A stretch of DNA of 29,132 bases, taken from contig CALGTV010000037.1 of NCBI GenBank assembly GCA_937902395.1, positions 1 through 29,132 on the forward strand. Direction: 5' to 3'. The notes beneath the pieces were generated by a model. The model did no database searches, was not told the DNA's origin, and saw nothing but the letters and a program-made list of their open reading frames with translations. The stretch's first letter is position 1. Each line of letters begins with the position of its first letter. This document shows, in pieces, positions 17,567 through 24,265 of this stretch. The stretch is from an uncultured Ruminococcus sp. GTDB lineage: Bacteria; Bacillota; Clostridia; Oscillospirales; Ruminococcaceae. The position numbers were made by a program, and so were the translations under genes.

Positions 17567-18277
17567 TTAATCCTCAGATACAACCGTACCGATGTTCGCA
17601 CCTATAACTGCGTCATAGATATTATCAGGACGGCTGAGGTCGAATACCAGCATTTTTTTCTTGTTATCACGACACATTGCAGCAGCTGTAGAGTCCATAA
17701 CAGCAAGTCCGTCGCTGATAACCTGAGAGAAAGTAAGCTTTTCGTACTTCTTTGCATCATCATACTTGTGGGGATCCTTATCGTATACACCGTCAACAAG
17801 AGTTGCTTTGAGGAAAATATCAGCCTCAATCTCGCTTGCACGGAGAGAAGCAGCTGTATCGGTAGAGAAGAATGGGTTACCTGTACCACAGCCGAAGATA
17901 ACAACTCTGCCCTTTTCCATATGACGAACTGCACGATTGCGGATATATGGCTCTGCAACAGCCTGCATAGCAATAGCAGTCTGTACACGAACTTCACAAC
18001 CGAGGGATTCGAGAACATCTGCAACAGCAAGAGCATTCATAGCAGTAGCAAGCATACCGATATGATCTGCGCGAGTTCTGTCCATAGCACCGCTTGAACG
18101 ACCTCTCCAGAAATTTCCACCACCTACAACGATAGCAACCTGAACACCTGCATCAACAACTTTTTTTATGCTTGTGCAGATATCAGTAATAACATCGTAG
18201 TTAAGACCGCTTTTCTTATCGCCTGCAAGGGCTTCACCGCTGAGCTTTAACAATATTCTCTTGTAAATTGGTTCCAT
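17567..18277 (-). CDS. pyrH: PyrH, uridylate kinase (UMP kinase)
   Basis: Phosphorylates UMP to UDP; a hexameric amino-acid-kinase-fold enzyme specific to bacteria. It is 236 aa. Visible features: ILLKLSGEAL at the N-terminus, VVGGGNFWRGR, and DRTRADHIGMLATAMNALA. The ATG at 18277 was chosen because AAAGAGGTG sits just upstream. The GTG at 18286 belongs to that ribosome-binding site. It is the first gene of the cluster here. The rpsB-tsf pair that often precedes pyrH is absent; instead there is a divergent tRNA operon. Confidence 0.97.
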   Translation of the reverse strand: MEPIYKRILLKLSGEALAGDKKSGLNYDVITDICTSIKKVVDAGVQVAIVVGGGNFWRGRSSGAMDRTRADHIGMLATAMNALAVADVLESLGCEVRVQTAIAMQAVAEPYIRNRAVRHMEKGRVVIFGCGTGNPFFSTDTAASLRASEIEADIFLKATLVDGVYDKDPHKYDDAKKYEKLTFSQVISDGLAVMDSTAAAMCRDNKKKMLVFDLSRPDNIYDAVIGANIGTVVSED

Positions 18278-18397
18278 AATTTGCACCTCTTTGAATTATA
18301 GATTTTAATACTATTGAGCAAGCAATATTTCCGCAAGGAAATACTAAATCTGTACTTATATAAAATACAATAACAAACACAGATACTCACTACATTT

Positions 18398-18426
18398 ATT
18401 TTACACTAAAATTGCCATTATGTAAA
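18398..18426 (-). promoter_or_regulatory. Sigma-A promoter of the pyrH-to-polC cluster
   Basis: On the minus strand TTTACA (18421-18426) and TAAAAT (18398-18403) are 17 bases apart. The start site would be near 18391, leaving a leader of about 114 bases. The leader contains a small hairpin, TATTTCC/GGAAATA, at 18326-18343. The rest of the 18287-18635 gap is AT-rich and shows no gene. A 7-bp inverted repeat (TGCACAA at 18515-18521, TTGTGCA at 18538-18544) lies between the two divergent promoters. Confidence 0.7.
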
Positions 18427-18563
18427 GTCTATTTTTTAATTTCTTTTTAATTTTATTCATTTAACTTTTACTTCTCCCCGCATTTATTCACTCCGAAAAA
18501 CCGATTAGAAATTATGCACAATAATGTTGAATTTTATTTGTGCAATATTTTTTTATTTTTTTA

Positions 18564-18592
18564 TTGACAAAGCAACAAAAACATGGTATAAT
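18564..18592 (+). promoter_or_regulatory. Perfect-consensus promoter of the tRNA-Ser operon
   Basis: TTGACA (18564-18569), a 17-base spacer and TATAAT (18587-18592) match the sigma-A consensus exactly. The start site would be near 18599, about 37 bases before the first tRNA. This strength fits stable-RNA transcription. Confidence 0.9.
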
Positions 18593-18635
18593 AATAAAGC
18601 TGGAACACGAGAGTGAAATTCAGCTGATAAAAAAT

Positions 18636-18724
18636 GGAGAGGTATCGAAGCGGTCATAACGAGGCGGTCTTGAAAACCGTTTGACTTAACGGTCACGTGG
18701 GTTCGAATCCCACCCTCTCCGCCA
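18636..18724 (+). tRNA. tRNA-Ser(UGA)
   Basis: An 89-base class-II tRNA. The acceptor stem GGAGAGG (18636-18642) pairs with CCTCTCC (18714-18720), followed by discriminator G and an encoded CCA. The anticodon loop CTTGAAA gives anticodon TGA at 18671-18673. A long variable arm lies between the anticodon stem and the T-arm (GGTTCGAATCC), as expected for serine. Confidence 0.97.
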
Positions 18725-18753
18725 ATTTATTTTCGGCGATTTTTCGTCGGTTT

Positions 18754-18843
18754 GCGGATTTACCCAAGTGGTGAAGGGGCTCCCCTGCTAAGGGAGTAGG
18801 TCGGGAAACCGGCGCGAGAGTTCAAATCTCTCAATCCGCGCCA
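18754..18843 (+). tRNA. tRNA-Ser(GCU)
   Basis: A 90-base class-II tRNA. The acceptor stem GCGGATT (18754-18760) pairs with AATCCGC (18833-18839), then G and an encoded CCA. The anticodon loop CTGCTAA gives GCT at 18787-18789, flanked by the CTCCC/GGGAG stem. The long variable arm (GTCGGGAAACCGGC region) is typical of serine. It lies 29 bases after tRNA-Ser(UGA) in the same transcript. Confidence 0.97.
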
Positions 18844-18863
18844 TCTAATTTAATAGATGTATT

Positions 18864-18897
18864 GATAACCCTTGATTTATTCAAGGGTTATCTTTTT
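18864..18897 (+). terminator. Intrinsic terminator after the tRNA-Ser pair
   Basis: A 12-bp perfect stem, GATAACCCTTGA (18864-18875) with TCAAGGGTTATC (18881-18892), a five-base loop, then TTTTT. It separates the tRNAs from the tRNase Z gene, which begins only 25 bases later and has no strong promoter of its own in that gap. Confidence 0.9.
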
Positions 18898-18921
18898 ATC
18901 TTATTTGAAAGCAGGTGCATT

Positions 18922-19824
18922 ATGATAAATATAACTCTTGTTGGAACAGGCGGCATGCTCCCCCTCCCAGAACGCTGGCTTGCAAGTATGTGGCTGGAAT
19001 ATAACGGAAAAGCCTGCCTTATTGACTGTGGCGAGGGCACGCAGATAGCCATAAATCAACATAATTTAAAGCTCAGTCACCTTGATACCCTGCTTATTAC
19101 ACACACCCACGCAGACCATATATCAGGGCTGCCGGGACTTCTTCTTTCCCTTGGCAATTGCGGAAAAACCAACATTTTAAAAATTTACGGACACGAGGGA
19201 ATAACAAATACTATCCGACATCTGCTGTGTATCTGTCCTGTACTTCCCTTTGGTATAGAAATACACGAACTGCCGCTGAATGCAAAATCCCATTTCAATT
19301 GGAACGAAATTGTAATATCTTCAATGCCGCTTGACCACAGTATTGATTGCCTCGGCTACTCATTTATATTAAATCGCAAACCCGTATTTAATCCGGAAAA
19401 AGCACGTGCACTGGGAATAGATGTTAAATACTGGAAACAGCTACACGTTGGCGATTCAATTACAATTGACGGAAAAACTATAACGTCAAACATGGTAACA
19501 GACGAAAAACGTGCGGCTATAAAGGTAACTTATATTACAGATACACGCTATTTTTCAGAGCTTGCTGATTTCGCCGCTGATTCTGATTTGCTCATTTGCG
19601 AGGGTATGTATGGTGACAATGAATATACCGAAAAAATGAAGGAGAAAGGGCATATGGTCTTTTCGCAAAGTGCTGAAATTGCCAAAAAGTCCAATTCTAA
19701 AGCCTTATGGCTTACCCATTACAGCCCGGCACTGACAAACCCCGAAGATTACACCAAATTCGTCCGTAGCCAATTTGAAAATACAACTATCAGCCGTGAC
19801 GGAGAATCAATTATTCTGAAATAA
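18922..19824 (+). CDS. rnz: RNase Z (tRNase Z), metallo-beta-lactamase fold
   Basis: Endonuclease that cuts pre-tRNA 3' trailers. It is 300 aa. Visible features: ITLVGTGGM at the N-terminus, DCGEGTQ at 36-42, the Zn motif THTHADHISGLPG (His61, His63, Asp65, His66), a later MPLDHS with a His, YITDTRYF with the bridging Asp, and LTHYSP with the last His. It is the short (bacterial) form. The ATG at 18922 was chosen because AGGTG precedes it. An in-frame start at 18862 would run through the terminator hairpin. It directly follows the two tRNA genes, whose encoded CCA normally makes a tRNA a poor tRNase Z substrate. Confidence 0.85.
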   Translation: MINITLVGTGGMLPLPERWLASMWLEYNGKACLIDCGEGTQIAINQHNLKLSHLDTLLITHTHADHISGLPGLLLSLGNCGKTNILKIYGHEGITNTIRHLLCICPVLPFGIEIHELPLNAKSHFNWNEIVISSMPLDHSIDCLGYSFILNRKPVFNPEKARALGIDVKYWKQLHVGDSITIDGKTITSNMVTDEKRAAIKVTYITDTRYFSELADFAADSDLLICEGMYGDNEYTEKMKEKGHMVFSQSAEIAKKSNSKALWLTHYSPALTNPEDYTKFVRSQFENTTISRDGESIILK

Positions 19825-19826
19825 TC

Positions 19827-19855
19827 TTGACAAACAGATGAATATATGATATAAT
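19827..19855 (+). promoter_or_regulatory. Perfect-consensus promoter of the corrinoid-uptake unit
   Basis: TTGACA (19827-19832), a 17-base spacer and TATAAT (19850-19855), an exact sigma-A consensus. The start site is expected near 19862, only about eight bases before the GGGAA that opens the riboswitch core. The aptamer therefore has no room for a long peripheral P1 stem. A promoter this strong makes sense if expression is throttled by the riboswitch. Confidence 0.88.
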
Positions 19856-19867
19856 TCAAAAGTAAAA

Positions 19868-19976
19868 TAAGGGAAGTCGGGTGAGAATCCCGCGCAGTCA
19901 CGCTACCGTATTGCGCCGTATGAGTGCTAAGTCGGGTCGCTTCATTGACTACAGTTTACGAGCGATGAACTGTAGT
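19868..19976 (+). ncRNA. Cobalamin-type riboswitch aptamer
   Basis: The stretch has the cobalamin core pattern: AAGGGAA, then CGGGTGAGAATCCCG (a P3-like stem with the GGTG-AA-TCC signature), then GCAGTCACGCTACCGTA in the place of the usual CNGTCCCGCCACTGT box, and AAGTCGGGTCGCTTCATTGACT closing the core. The hairpin 19948-19976 (ACTACAGTT with AACTGTAGT) sits where the P13 kissing-loop hairpin of B12 riboswitches lies. The genes behind it, a DUF4430 protein and an ECF S component, fit vitamin B12 uptake. The short form suggests a reduced class. Exact ligand (adenosyl-, methyl- or hydroxocobalamin) cannot be told from sequence. Confidence 0.85.
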
Positions 19977-19996
19977 TTATTTGTTATGCAAAAATC

Positions 19997-20036
19997 GCTC
20001 TCCGTGTGTATTTCTATACTTTCGGAGAGCTTTTTT
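19997..20036 (+). terminator. Riboswitch-controlled intrinsic terminator
   Basis: The stem GCTCTCCG (19997-20004) with CGGAGAGC (20023-20030) is followed by TTTTTT. The upstream segment GAGCGAT (19960-19966), located in the loop of the putative P13 hairpin, is exactly complementary to ATCGCTC (19994-20000), which overlaps the 5' arm of the terminator. The two pairings exclude each other, as expected for a transcriptional on/off switch. Confidence 0.88.
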
Positions 20037-20093
20037 GTAATGCCTGTGCGATTTTCAGCCTTTAATTTCCCGTAATATGAAAGGAATTTTAAA

Positions 20094-20510
20094 ATGGAAA
20101 AGAAGTCAAACACTAAAAAAATTGTCATTGGCATTGCAGGTGTCCTAATACTTGCACTTCTCTGCATTGGATTGTGGTTTCTGAGAGAATCCACAAAGAA
20201 AGAAGCAACAGAGGGCGAAAAATCCATTACAGTACAGATTATATCCGAAAGAGATAATTATAATTTCAAGCAGGAATACACCACAGATGAAGAGTATCTG
20301 GGAAATTTCCTTGAAAGTGAAAAACTTATCGGATTCGAAACATCCGATTACGGTAGATTCATAAAATCTGCAAAAGGCTTTGAAGCTAACGATGAAGAAC
20401 AATCATGGTGGTGTATCATGGTAAACGGTGAATCTGCCGTTACAGGAGTTGACGAAATCGTTATAGAGGACGGAGACGTCTATCTTCTCGAACTGAAAAT
20501 CGGATGGTAA
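20094..20510 (+). CDS. Membrane-anchored DUF4430 (transcobalamin C-like) protein
   Basis: A 138-aa protein with a short Lys-rich N-terminus, one hydrophobic segment at about 9-30 (membrane anchor or uncleaved signal), and an extracellular domain at about 42-138. That domain shows the DUF4430 pattern: ITVQII, then EEYLGNFLES, FIKSAKGFEA, WWCIMVNGESAVTGVDEIVIEDGD, ending in a beta strand. The Pfam family is described as related to the C-terminal domain of transcobalamin. Downstream of a cobalamin riboswitch and overlapping an ECF S component by 7 bases, it is a plausible surface corrinoid-capturing partner. The ligand is inferred. ATG at 20094 has AAAGGA upstream. Confidence 0.88.
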   Translation: MEKKSNTKKIVIGIAGVLILALLCIGLWFLRESTKKEATEGEKSITVQIISERDNYNFKQEYTTDEEYLGNFLESEKLIGFETSDYGRFIKSAKGFEANDEEQSWWCIMVNGESAVTGVDEIVIEDGDVYLLELKIGW

Positions 20511-21013
20511 AGCACAAAAATATTCTCCGACTGACGCGTATCGCTCTCCTTGGTGCAATCCTTTACGTTGCACAGGTTTCTCTGGCATTTCTGCCCAATA
20601 TAGAGCTTGTTACGTTGCTTATCATGGTATTCACCAAAAATCTCGGGAAAGACGGTATCTTTGCTTGTTATATATACGTATGGCTTAATCTTTTTTCCGC
20701 AGGATTTGGTCTTTGGTGGGCGACTTATCTTGTTGTATGGCCATTATTCGCTCTATTGGTATACAAAATGCGTACAATCGACAGTTGGCTGATATGGGCT
20801 GTAATTAACGGCGGATTCGGACTATGCTTCGGTGCACTTTTTGCACTGCCCTATATTTTCATATCCCCTGCATATGCGCTTACATACTGGCTTGGAGGCA
20901 TAAGCTTTGATATAGTCCATTGCATCGGCAATTTCACAGCTGCAATAGTACTCGGAAATCCCTTGGATATGGCTATGAAACGAATTATACGCAATATGAA
21001 TAATATACGATAA
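20504..21013 (+). CDS. ECF transporter S component, probably for cobalamin or another corrinoid
   Basis: A 169-aa integral membrane protein with about five to six hydrophobic segments. The N-terminal helix (RLTRIALLGAILYVAQ) has the small-residue face that S components use to dock on the EcfT coupling protein. There is no ATPase or EcfT gene here, so it probably shares a group-II energising module encoded elsewhere. Specificity for corrinoid is inferred from the riboswitch and the coupled DUF4430 gene; CbrT-type S components for B12 are known in Firmicutes. Its ATG overlaps the stop of the upstream gene (ATGGTAA). Confidence 0.85.
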   Translation: MVKHKNILRLTRIALLGAILYVAQVSLAFLPNIELVTLLIMVFTKNLGKDGIFACYIYVWLNLFSAGFGLWWATYLVVWPLFALLVYKMRTIDSWLIWAVINGGFGLCFGALFALPYIFISPAYALTYWLGGISFDIVHCIGNFTAAIVLGNPLDMAMKRIIRNMNNIR

Positions 21014-21041
21014 AAGAGGACGGTTTCAAGCCGTCCTCTTT
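21013..21041. terminator. Bidirectional terminator between convergent genes
   Basis: An 11-bp perfect stem, AAAGAGGACGG (21013-21023) with CCGTCCTCTTT (21031-21041), loop of seven. T-rich runs lie on both sides (CTCTTTATTG on the plus strand, CTCTTTTATC on the minus strand). It lies between the converging ECF S component and the diguanylate cyclase gene and can serve both. Confidence 0.85.
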
Positions 21042-21058
21042 ATTGTATTATTTTTGTA

Positions 21059-22738
21059 TTATTTTCTCGAAAACTCTTTATTACGCGCTTTGATTTCTTG
21101 CTTGTGCGCATACATTTCTTTATCACATTGAGTTATAATATCCTTTACTGTAGGATACTTCTCAGCATCATATTGTGCAAATCCACAGGCAATTTCAAAG
21201 GGATAACCCTTATCAACAGCGGATTCCTTTTCAGTTTCTGCAAGAAGCGCATCTTTGAATTCATTTTCAGCTATGCACACGAATTCGTCGCCGCCTATAC
21301 GATAAACATTGCCATTTTTGCCAATTATACGGGTAAGCATTTCTGCGCATCTTATAATTGCAGCATCACCCATTTCATGCCCATGATTATCATTAATATA
21401 TTTCAGGAAATTAACATCGCAAAGGACAAAATACAGCGATTTAAACTTTTCTCCCTCTGATTCAAGCTCAGCAATCTTCTTTTCGTAAGTATTTCTGTTA
21501 TAAACACCTGTCATAGCGTCAAGAGATACAAGTTCAAGAGCCTCACTCTTTTTCTTATATCGACGATATACAGCGCTTACTATGAAAAATATAACCGCAA
21601 GGACAACAATTGTAAAAATCCCGATAATAACATTACGCGTTATCAACTCTTTCTTCTTTACTTCCGCCTTGCATATCACAACATTATCAACATAATAGGA
21701 CATTAGGTCGTCAATAGTTTCAGTACAACCTTCCTCCAGATTATCAGTCTGAATGTAAAGATAAATATTCTCAGCTTCCACAGGAACTGTGAAATATCCA
21801 TCAATCTTTGCCCACTTACCTTTATTAAGTGTTTTGGCGGATATAAGCTTGAACTGGTCACTACCATCAAGGGTATATTGCACTTCCATTCTAAACCCAT
21901 GAGAATTCGAATAATCCTTCCCATTAAACATTACGTAGGCAGAATAATAATAACTTTCTCCCTTGATGATTTTGTCGGAAATAAGAACTGTAGGAGCATT
22001 CCAAACTTTCTGACGATTAGTAGCATATATGGAATAATTACCTGAATGGCTGTATTCATCAGTATGAACAACTTTTAAATCACCTCGTGCAACCCATTGT
22101 TCAAAGTTCTCTTCAAAGTCCATATGATATTTTTCCTGAAAATCTGATACAACTTTTTCTGTTTTATCGATAACATTACCCATTATAATAACATCATCAA
22201 TAGAAAAATCAAGTTCAGCATTTGCACATTCAAAATATATTAGAGAAGAAATTGAATCCTCAGATATCTGGGCAACACCTGAAATATTTGTCCATACACC
22301 TGGTTCGATCTCGGCAGACGCAATCTGAGTAAAATTATCCGTTCCAAAAGAATCACGTGTTCTAATTGTCCAGGAAAAAGTTTCTGTCTGCTCGCCCTCA
22401 TGATATACCCAACCGTCAAAAGAATATGCATCACCCGGATTCACAAGAGAATCACAATACAAAGACGGCCCGTCGTATGAATTTTTGCGTCCTGTAATTT
22501 TCAGACTCTGATTACCAGAATGTCCGGTTTCTTCATTCAATGCAAGACTTCCGCCTCCGAATGGAGACCACTTTCCAACATCGTAATTATTAAAATCCTG
22601 ACTTAAAATAACGGAATCGCCTACTTCCAGTTGTGCTTCAGAAACATTTTCTGAATCTTCAGCAAAAACGGAAAGAGGTAACAATAATGATACAGAAGCT
22701 GTCATTGCGGCTAAAATTCTTACTATTGTGGATTTCAT
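21059..22738 (-). CDS. Carbohydrate-binding receptor diguanylate cyclase (CBM-CBM-TM-GGDEF)
   Basis: 559 aa. Domains in order: signal peptide 1-26 (cleavage after VFA); carbohydrate-binding-like module 1 at about 47-187 (DFNNYDVGKWSPFGGG, GHSGNQSLKITGR, PGVWTNISG, IDDVIIMG); module 2 at about 205-357 (DFEENFEQWVARGD, HSGNYSIYATNR, GKWAKIDGYFTVP, YYVDNVVI), both with the CBM4/9 or CBM22 jelly-roll pattern; one membrane helix about 369-391; and a cytosolic GGDEF domain about 403-550. The cyclase looks active: Asp441 in CDVNFLKYIND, HGHEMGD, and intact GGDEF at 482-486. The RxxD inhibitory site is missing (KNGN there). Expected role: make c-di-GMP in response to an extracellular glycan. The ligand is inferred. 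It is monocistronic, with its own promoter. Confidence 0.9.
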   Translation of the reverse strand: MKSTIVRILAAMTASVSLLLPLSVFAEDSENVSEAQLEVGDSVILSQDFNNYDVGKWSPFGGGSLALNEETGHSGNQSLKITGRKNSYDGPSLYCDSLVNPGDAYSFDGWVYHEGEQTETFSWTIRTRDSFGTDNFTQIASAEIEPGVWTNISGVAQISEDSISSLIYFECANAELDFSIDDVIIMGNVIDKTEKVVSDFQEKYHMDFEENFEQWVARGDLKVVHTDEYSHSGNYSIYATNRQKVWNAPTVLISDKIIKGESYYYSAYVMFNGKDYSNSHGFRMEVQYTLDGSDQFKLISAKTLNKGKWAKIDGYFTVPVEAENIYLYIQTDNLEEGCTETIDDLMSYYVDNVVICKAEVKKKELITRNVIIGIFTIVVLAVIFFIVSAVYRRYKKKSEALELVSLDAMTGVYNRNTYEKKIAELESEGEKFKSLYFVLCDVNFLKYINDNHGHEMGDAAIIRCAEMLTRIIGKNGNVYRIGGDEFVCIAENEFKDALLAETEKESAVDKGYPFEIACGFAQYDAEKYPTVKDIITQCDKEMYAHKQEIKARNKEFSRK

Positions 22739-22767
22739 AATTATAACACCCGAATCTTTTTGAGACT

Positions 22768-22790
22768 TGGTTCTGATAAAATCGGAACCA
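22768..22790 (-). other. 5' UTR hairpin of the CBM-GGDEF gene
   Basis: TGGTTCTGAT (22768-22777) pairs with ATCGGAACCA (22781-22790), a 10-bp stem with one G-U pair and a three-base loop. It lies about five bases from the predicted start site, at the very 5' end of the 57-base leader, a position typical of stems that protect mRNA from decay. It does not match a c-di-GMP riboswitch. Confidence 0.6.
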
Positions 22791-22801
22791 CTATTAACAA
22801 T

Positions 22802-22830
22802 ATTATATCACATTTTTTTATAAATGTCTA
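22802..22830 (-). promoter_or_regulatory. Promoter of the CBM-GGDEF gene
   Basis: On the minus strand TAGACA (22825-22830), 17-base spacer, TATAAT (22802-22807). The start site would be near 22795. The 22739-23191 stretch between the divergent genes is very AT-rich, contains this promoter and the one at 23026-23054, and has no gene. Confidence 0.75.
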
Positions 22831-23025
22831 TAGAATTTCCAAAAATTTTTATAAAATCAGAATTTTTACAGCAAAAACTTATAACATTTCAGCTTATTTG
22901 TAATCCTATTTATTCAAGTCATAATTCAATCACAAATATTTTGACTTTTTCATCTAATTTACCCCTACATATTTGTGCATTATTACATATTTTCTTTTGT
23001 GCACCTATGGTTTTTTCCAAAAAAC

Positions 23026-23054
23026 TTGCATTTTTTATTTTACTATGGTATAAT
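23026..23054 (+). promoter_or_regulatory. Promoter of the PocR-EAL operon
   Basis: TTGCAT (23026-23031), 17-base spacer, TATAAT (23049-23054). The start site would be near 23061, giving a leader of about 130 bases to the first ATG. In that leader GATGCG (23068-23073) can pair with TGCATC (23174-23179), immediately before the ribosome-binding site. This possible long-range stem is weak evidence for a structured leader. Confidence 0.7.
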
Positions 23055-23191
23055 AAAATGTAGTATAGATGCGTTTGGTAAAATATAGAAAAATATCTGC
23101 TTATCAGGCTTCTCTTCAAACTAAATTCAGGCTTTGAATATAATTTCCGGAGAATCCTATATGTAAATGTATCTGCATCGAGGTGATATTA

Positions 23192-24265
23192 ATGTCCAAA
23201 ATTTCTATAAGTCAACTTTTTGATACAAGAATTCTGCAGGAGTTTCAAGATGCTTTTTCAGAATATACAGGAATTGCTTCTGTAATAACTGATTCAGAGG
23301 GAAAACAAGTTACACAATCTTCAAATTTCAGTCTCATCTGCAAAAAACTAATTAGAAAATCAGCTGAAAACGTATCAAAATGTATGGAATATTCAAAACA
23401 AGGTTCGATAAAAACTGTTGAAACCGATAAGCCTTGTATTTACAAATGCTACGCAGGATTATATGAAATTTCCTGCCCTATTATGCTTGAGGATATTATT
23501 ATCGGTTCTTTAGTCTGCGGTCAGATTGTCTGTACTGATGAGGATGAGGAAAATGTAAAAAAACACCTATTGGATATGAATATATCTGAAAAACAATTTT
23601 CTGAAGTCACAGAAAATCTTAAAAAAATGACTATAGAAGAATTGCAGAAAGCTGCTGATTATTCTTTCAAAATAGCAAAGATACTTTCAAATATCGCTTA
23701 TAAAAATAATATTCTGATAAAAAGTAATCGTCTAAGACTTTCTTCTTCGTATGTAGACGCAGGTGAAACTATCCTCGATTTCGGAAATGATGTGATCTAT
23801 AATACTCATGCAATGACCAGTACAGTTATGGCTGGTATTAAAACTATCTGCAATGAACAGAATATTCTTCTCGATATACAGACATTAAGTCTTATTCCAG
23901 ACGAACTTCTTGGCAACCCCAAAATAATACAATTTGTCATTGAAGGTTTGATATCATTTATGGTAAAACATTGCAGCATAAATAACATGCTAATAAGTTT
24001 TTCATGTATAGAAGAATATTATCTGTATACGCTTTCAATGGAGATTGTTGCTGAAACAGAAGCTTCGTGCGGCGAACTTGCAGATTTTATGAGCAACTGC
24101 TTTTCCGAAAATTCAAATTCAGAGAACACAGGCTCTGTAAGAATTAAGGAAGCAATATTCAACAAGTTAAATGGTATTATTGATTTCGGGGTAACAGAAG
24201 AAAACAAATTCAAAGCTCGGCTGACTATTCCGCAGCTTGATGTAAGGGGTAATAATTATGAGTAA
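23192..24265 (+). CDS. PocR-domain sensor with degenerate histidine-kinase-like C-terminus
   Basis: 357 aa, cytosolic, no membrane helix. Residues about 8-170 form a PocR ligand-binding domain: LFDTRILQEFQDAFSEYTG, then Cys50, Cys64, Cys82, Cys86, Cys95 (CYAGLYEISCPI) and GSLVCGQI. This family is predicted to sense small organic molecules; Salmonella PocR responds to 1,2-propanediol. Residues about 200-350 follow the outline of a GHKL ATPase (NPKIIQFVIEGLISFMVKH in the N-box position, a C-terminal LTIPQL strand like the usual TLPL end). The N-box Asn pair, DxGxG and G2 box are missing, so it should not be a working kinase. ATG at 23192 has GAGGTG upstream. It overlaps the EAL gene by 8 bases and probably controls it. 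Confidence 0.8.
   Translation: MSKISISQLFDTRILQEFQDAFSEYTGIASVITDSEGKQVTQSSNFSLICKKLIRKSAENVSKCMEYSKQGSIKTVETDKPCIYKCYAGLYEISCPIMLEDIIIGSLVCGQIVCTDEDEENVKKHLLDMNISEKQFSEVTENLKKMTIEELQKAADYSFKIAKILSNIAYKNNILIKSNRLRLSSSYVDAGETILDFGNDVIYNTHAMTSTVMAGIKTICNEQNILLDIQTLSLIPDELLGNPKIIQFVIEGLISFMVKHCSINNMLISFSCIEEYYLYTLSMEIVAETEASCGELADFMSNCFSENSNSENTGSVRIKEAIFNKLNGIIDFGVTEENKFKARLTIPQLDVRGNNYE

Noticed and set aside
18862..18921. Longer N-terminus for tRNase Z
   Set aside because: It would be encoded by the terminator hairpin and adds residues before the conserved ITLVGTGG start.
22739..23191. c-di-GMP riboswitch (class I or II) upstream of the c-di-GMP genes
   Set aside because: Neither the class I core nor the class II pattern is present in the AT-rich sequence on either strand.
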